A stretch of 5,934 bases of DNA from Actinomycetota bacterium (GTDB lineage: Bacteria; Actinomycetota; Acidimicrobiia; Acidimicrobiales; Ilumatobacteraceae), in contig JAPKZT010000279.1 of the NCBI GenBank assembly GCA_026393655.1, forward strand, positions 1 to 5,934, given 5' to 3'. A program made the translations under genes and the position numbers. A model generated the notes under the pieces. That model was not told the origin of the DNA and ran no database searches. It saw only the letters and a program-made list of their open reading frames with translations. This document shows, in pieces, positions 4,470 to 5,934 of the stretch (position 1 is the stretch's first letter; every line of letters starts with the position of its first letter).

Positions 4470-5934
4470 GTGGCAAGTATTGGCGAACTAATTAAAAACC
4501 GCAAGGCGGTTCTGCAGATGCTGCAAGCCGCCGACACTGTTTATGAAGATTCTGCAAACTTGCAGCGCACCTCTCAAAGTCGTGCCTATGCGGCGAAGTT
4601 GAGAATACAACTCAAACGAGGCGAGCAACTGGGTTCGCAAACCCCAGACGAGATCGCACTACTTGTCGCAATTGACGCACAAAACCAAACACGCAATTCG
4701 TTAAACGTCGCGACTAATGAACTGCGCGCCATCTTGAATAAAACAAAGCCATATGTGCACCAACTTGATTCAACATCGAAGTTTTTATTGAAACTGTTGT
4801 CGCAGAAGAAACGTCTAAGTGTTCACGCCGAAATGCTTCAAGCCAAAAGTGGCTTAGAGATTGCTCATCGACTAATCAACAGTCGACTAACACCAGAGAT
4901 TTTGAATGCCATTCGAGACCAGACGCCTGACACAGCCGATGTGCTGACACGCTTTAATCAAAACACGTCATCGTTTTTTTCTACCTACGAACAACTCACC
5001 GAAGCGAAGCCAACAAGTGAGCGTGATGCAAATAATCGCGGCCGACATGGCGATATCCCAAACGACATTGCGAACAAAGTTGAAATGTTCTTGCTCGACC
5101 AAGGGCCGCTTCGAGCATCTTTGCGGCGGTATCAAGATTTCGGGGCGCGATATCTAATTGTTCAAAAGCGAACGCTTCTCGGCGACGATATGGGATTAGG
5201 TAAAACCGTGCAAGTGCTGGCCGCGATGTGCCATCTTCACGCCAACGGCTCTCGACACTTCTTTGTCGTTGCGCCAAATAGTGTGCTCGTCAATTGGCAA
5301 CGCGAAGTCGAAAAACACACCGAACTCAAGTCGTATCTTGCACACGGCGCTGACCGCGAACAGGCAATCAAACAATGGGCGAAATCTGGTGGCATCGCGA
5401 TCACCTCTTACTCAACACTGCCAAAGCTTTTGCACCTTGTTAACGATGTTGACTTTCTCGCGGTCGACGAAGCGCACTATGCAAAAAATCCTGAAGCTCA
5501 ACGCACTATCGCAATTGAACAAATTGGTCGCCAGGCCAAATATGTTTCACTGATGACTGGCACTGCATTAGAAAACAAAGTTGAAGAATTACAAAACTTG
5601 CTCGAGATCGCACACCCCGGGGCGGTTCGAGCTATTCGGCCGATGACGCTCGCAAACAGAAGATTTGACAAGTCGGGTGTTGCAAAACAACTTGCCCATG
5701 TCTATCTACGCCGAACACAAGCCGATGTTTTAACTGAGCTTCCAGAGCGAATCGAGACGGACGAATGGGTGACACTGAGTGACCAAGACCGATCTGTATA
5801 TAACGCTGCGCCAATAAATATTATGTTGAAACGAAAAAGTGCCACCATTACCCAAGCTAAATATGAACGCCTTGAAGATCTGATCGACGAACACCGCCAA
5901 GCAAACCGCAAAGTCGTCGTGTTCTCGTTCTTTA
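4470..5934 (+). CDS. SNF2-family ATPase/helicase with unrecognised N-terminal region, 3' end outside window
   Basis: The frame stays open from GTG 4470 to the right edge (488 codons). SNF2/RapA-type motifs appear in order: LRRYQDFGARYL (218-229, Q222); Walker A DDMGLGKT (239-246, K245); motif Ia FVVAPNSVLVNWQREV (about 265-280); DEAH box (333-336); motif III TGTALEN (363-369, where TGTPLEN is usual); LRRTQADVLTELPER (413-427); and motif IV VVVFSFF at the end. The second RecA lobe lies mostly outside. Such proteins use ATP to move along double-stranded DNA and remodel protein-DNA complexes. Residues 1-205 are mainly helical, with possible coiled coil, and I recognise no domain. GTG 4470 is chosen as the first plausible start after the TetR stop; the frame is open further upstream, and the Shine-Dalgarno is poor. 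The 23-bp gap suggests an operon with the TetR gene. It could be a general DNA-maintenance or a defence ATPase; the sequence does not decide. Confidence 0.88.
   Translation, partial: MASIGELIKNRKAVLQMLQAADTVYEDSANLQRTSQSRAYAAKLRIQLKRGEQLGSQTPDEIALLVAIDAQNQTRNSLNVATNELRAILNKTKPYVHQLDSTSKFLLKLLSQKKRLSVHAEMLQAKSGLEIAHRLINSRLTPEILNAIRDQTPDTADVLTRFNQNTSSFFSTYEQLTEAKPTSERDANNRGRHGDIPNDIANKVEMFLLDQGPLRASLRRYQDFGARYLIVQKRTLLGDDMGLGKTVQVLAAMCHLHANGSRHFFVVAPNSVLVNWQREVEKHTELKSYLAHGADREQAIKQWAKSGGIAITSYSTLPKLLHLVNDVDFLAVDEAHYAKNPEAQRTIAIEQIGRQAKYVSLMTGTALENKVEELQNLLEIAHPGAVRAIRPMTLANRRFDKSGVAKQLAHVYLRRTQADVLTELPERIETDEWVTLSDQDRSVYNAAPINIMLKRKSATITQAKYERLEDLIDEHRQANRKVVVFSFF

Noticed and set aside
4996..5911. 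Minus- and plus-strand frames of 60-96 codons inside the SNF2 gene
   Set aside because: They lie fully inside a long frame with clear ATPase motifs and show no protein-family features, so they are shadows.
1..5934. CRISPR array, tRNA/rRNA genes, insertion sequence or integrase
   Set aside because: No regularly spaced repeats of 23-40 bp with unique spacers, no cloverleaf with the usual T-loop sequence, and no transposase or integrase motifs were seen on either strand.

Overview
The window appears to be an accessory stretch of a bacterial chromosome of moderate GC content. I lean towards Actinomycetota, possibly an Acidimicrobiia-like lineage. This rests on a membrane-anchored protein resembling actinobacterial YceI-type proteins, several genes without a clear ribosome binding site (possibly leaderless), and the style of the AbiE and SNF2-family proteins. 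The taxonomy is an inference and should be held loosely.

Layout from left to right. Positions 1-263 hold the 5' end of a minus-strand gene for a membrane-anchored protein with a Thr/Val/Ala-rich linker, probably YceI-like; it leaves the window at the left edge. Positions 264-830 are mostly non-coding: a possible small minus-strand gene (342-536) with a perfect palindrome upstream, a patch of 9-bp repeats, and then two related AT-rich palindromes in front of a Fic-family gene. The Fic gene (831-1994, plus strand) encodes a class II Fic AMP-transferase with its own inhibitory helix and a C-terminal winged helix. A two-gene AbiE-type toxin-antitoxin operon follows: an AbiEi-like winged-helix antitoxin (2073-2672) and an AbiEii nucleotidyltransferase toxin (2669-3664), overlapping by 4 bp. 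A very G-rich intergenic segment with a terminator-like stem and T-tract closes that operon. A TetR-family regulator (3796-4446) then precedes, by only 23 bp, an SNF2-family ATPase/helicase (from 4470) that runs off the right edge after 488 codons.

Functionally, the plus-strand genes look like a small defence or stress island: a self-inhibited Fic protein, an abortive-infection type toxin-antitoxin pair, and a regulator/SNF2 ATPase pair. Fic and AbiE are known family types. The least explained part is the TetR-SNF2 pair, because the SNF2 protein carries about 210 N-terminal residues that I do not recognise. Nothing in the sequence proves that these modules act together; the promoter and terminator signals suggest at least three separate transcription units.
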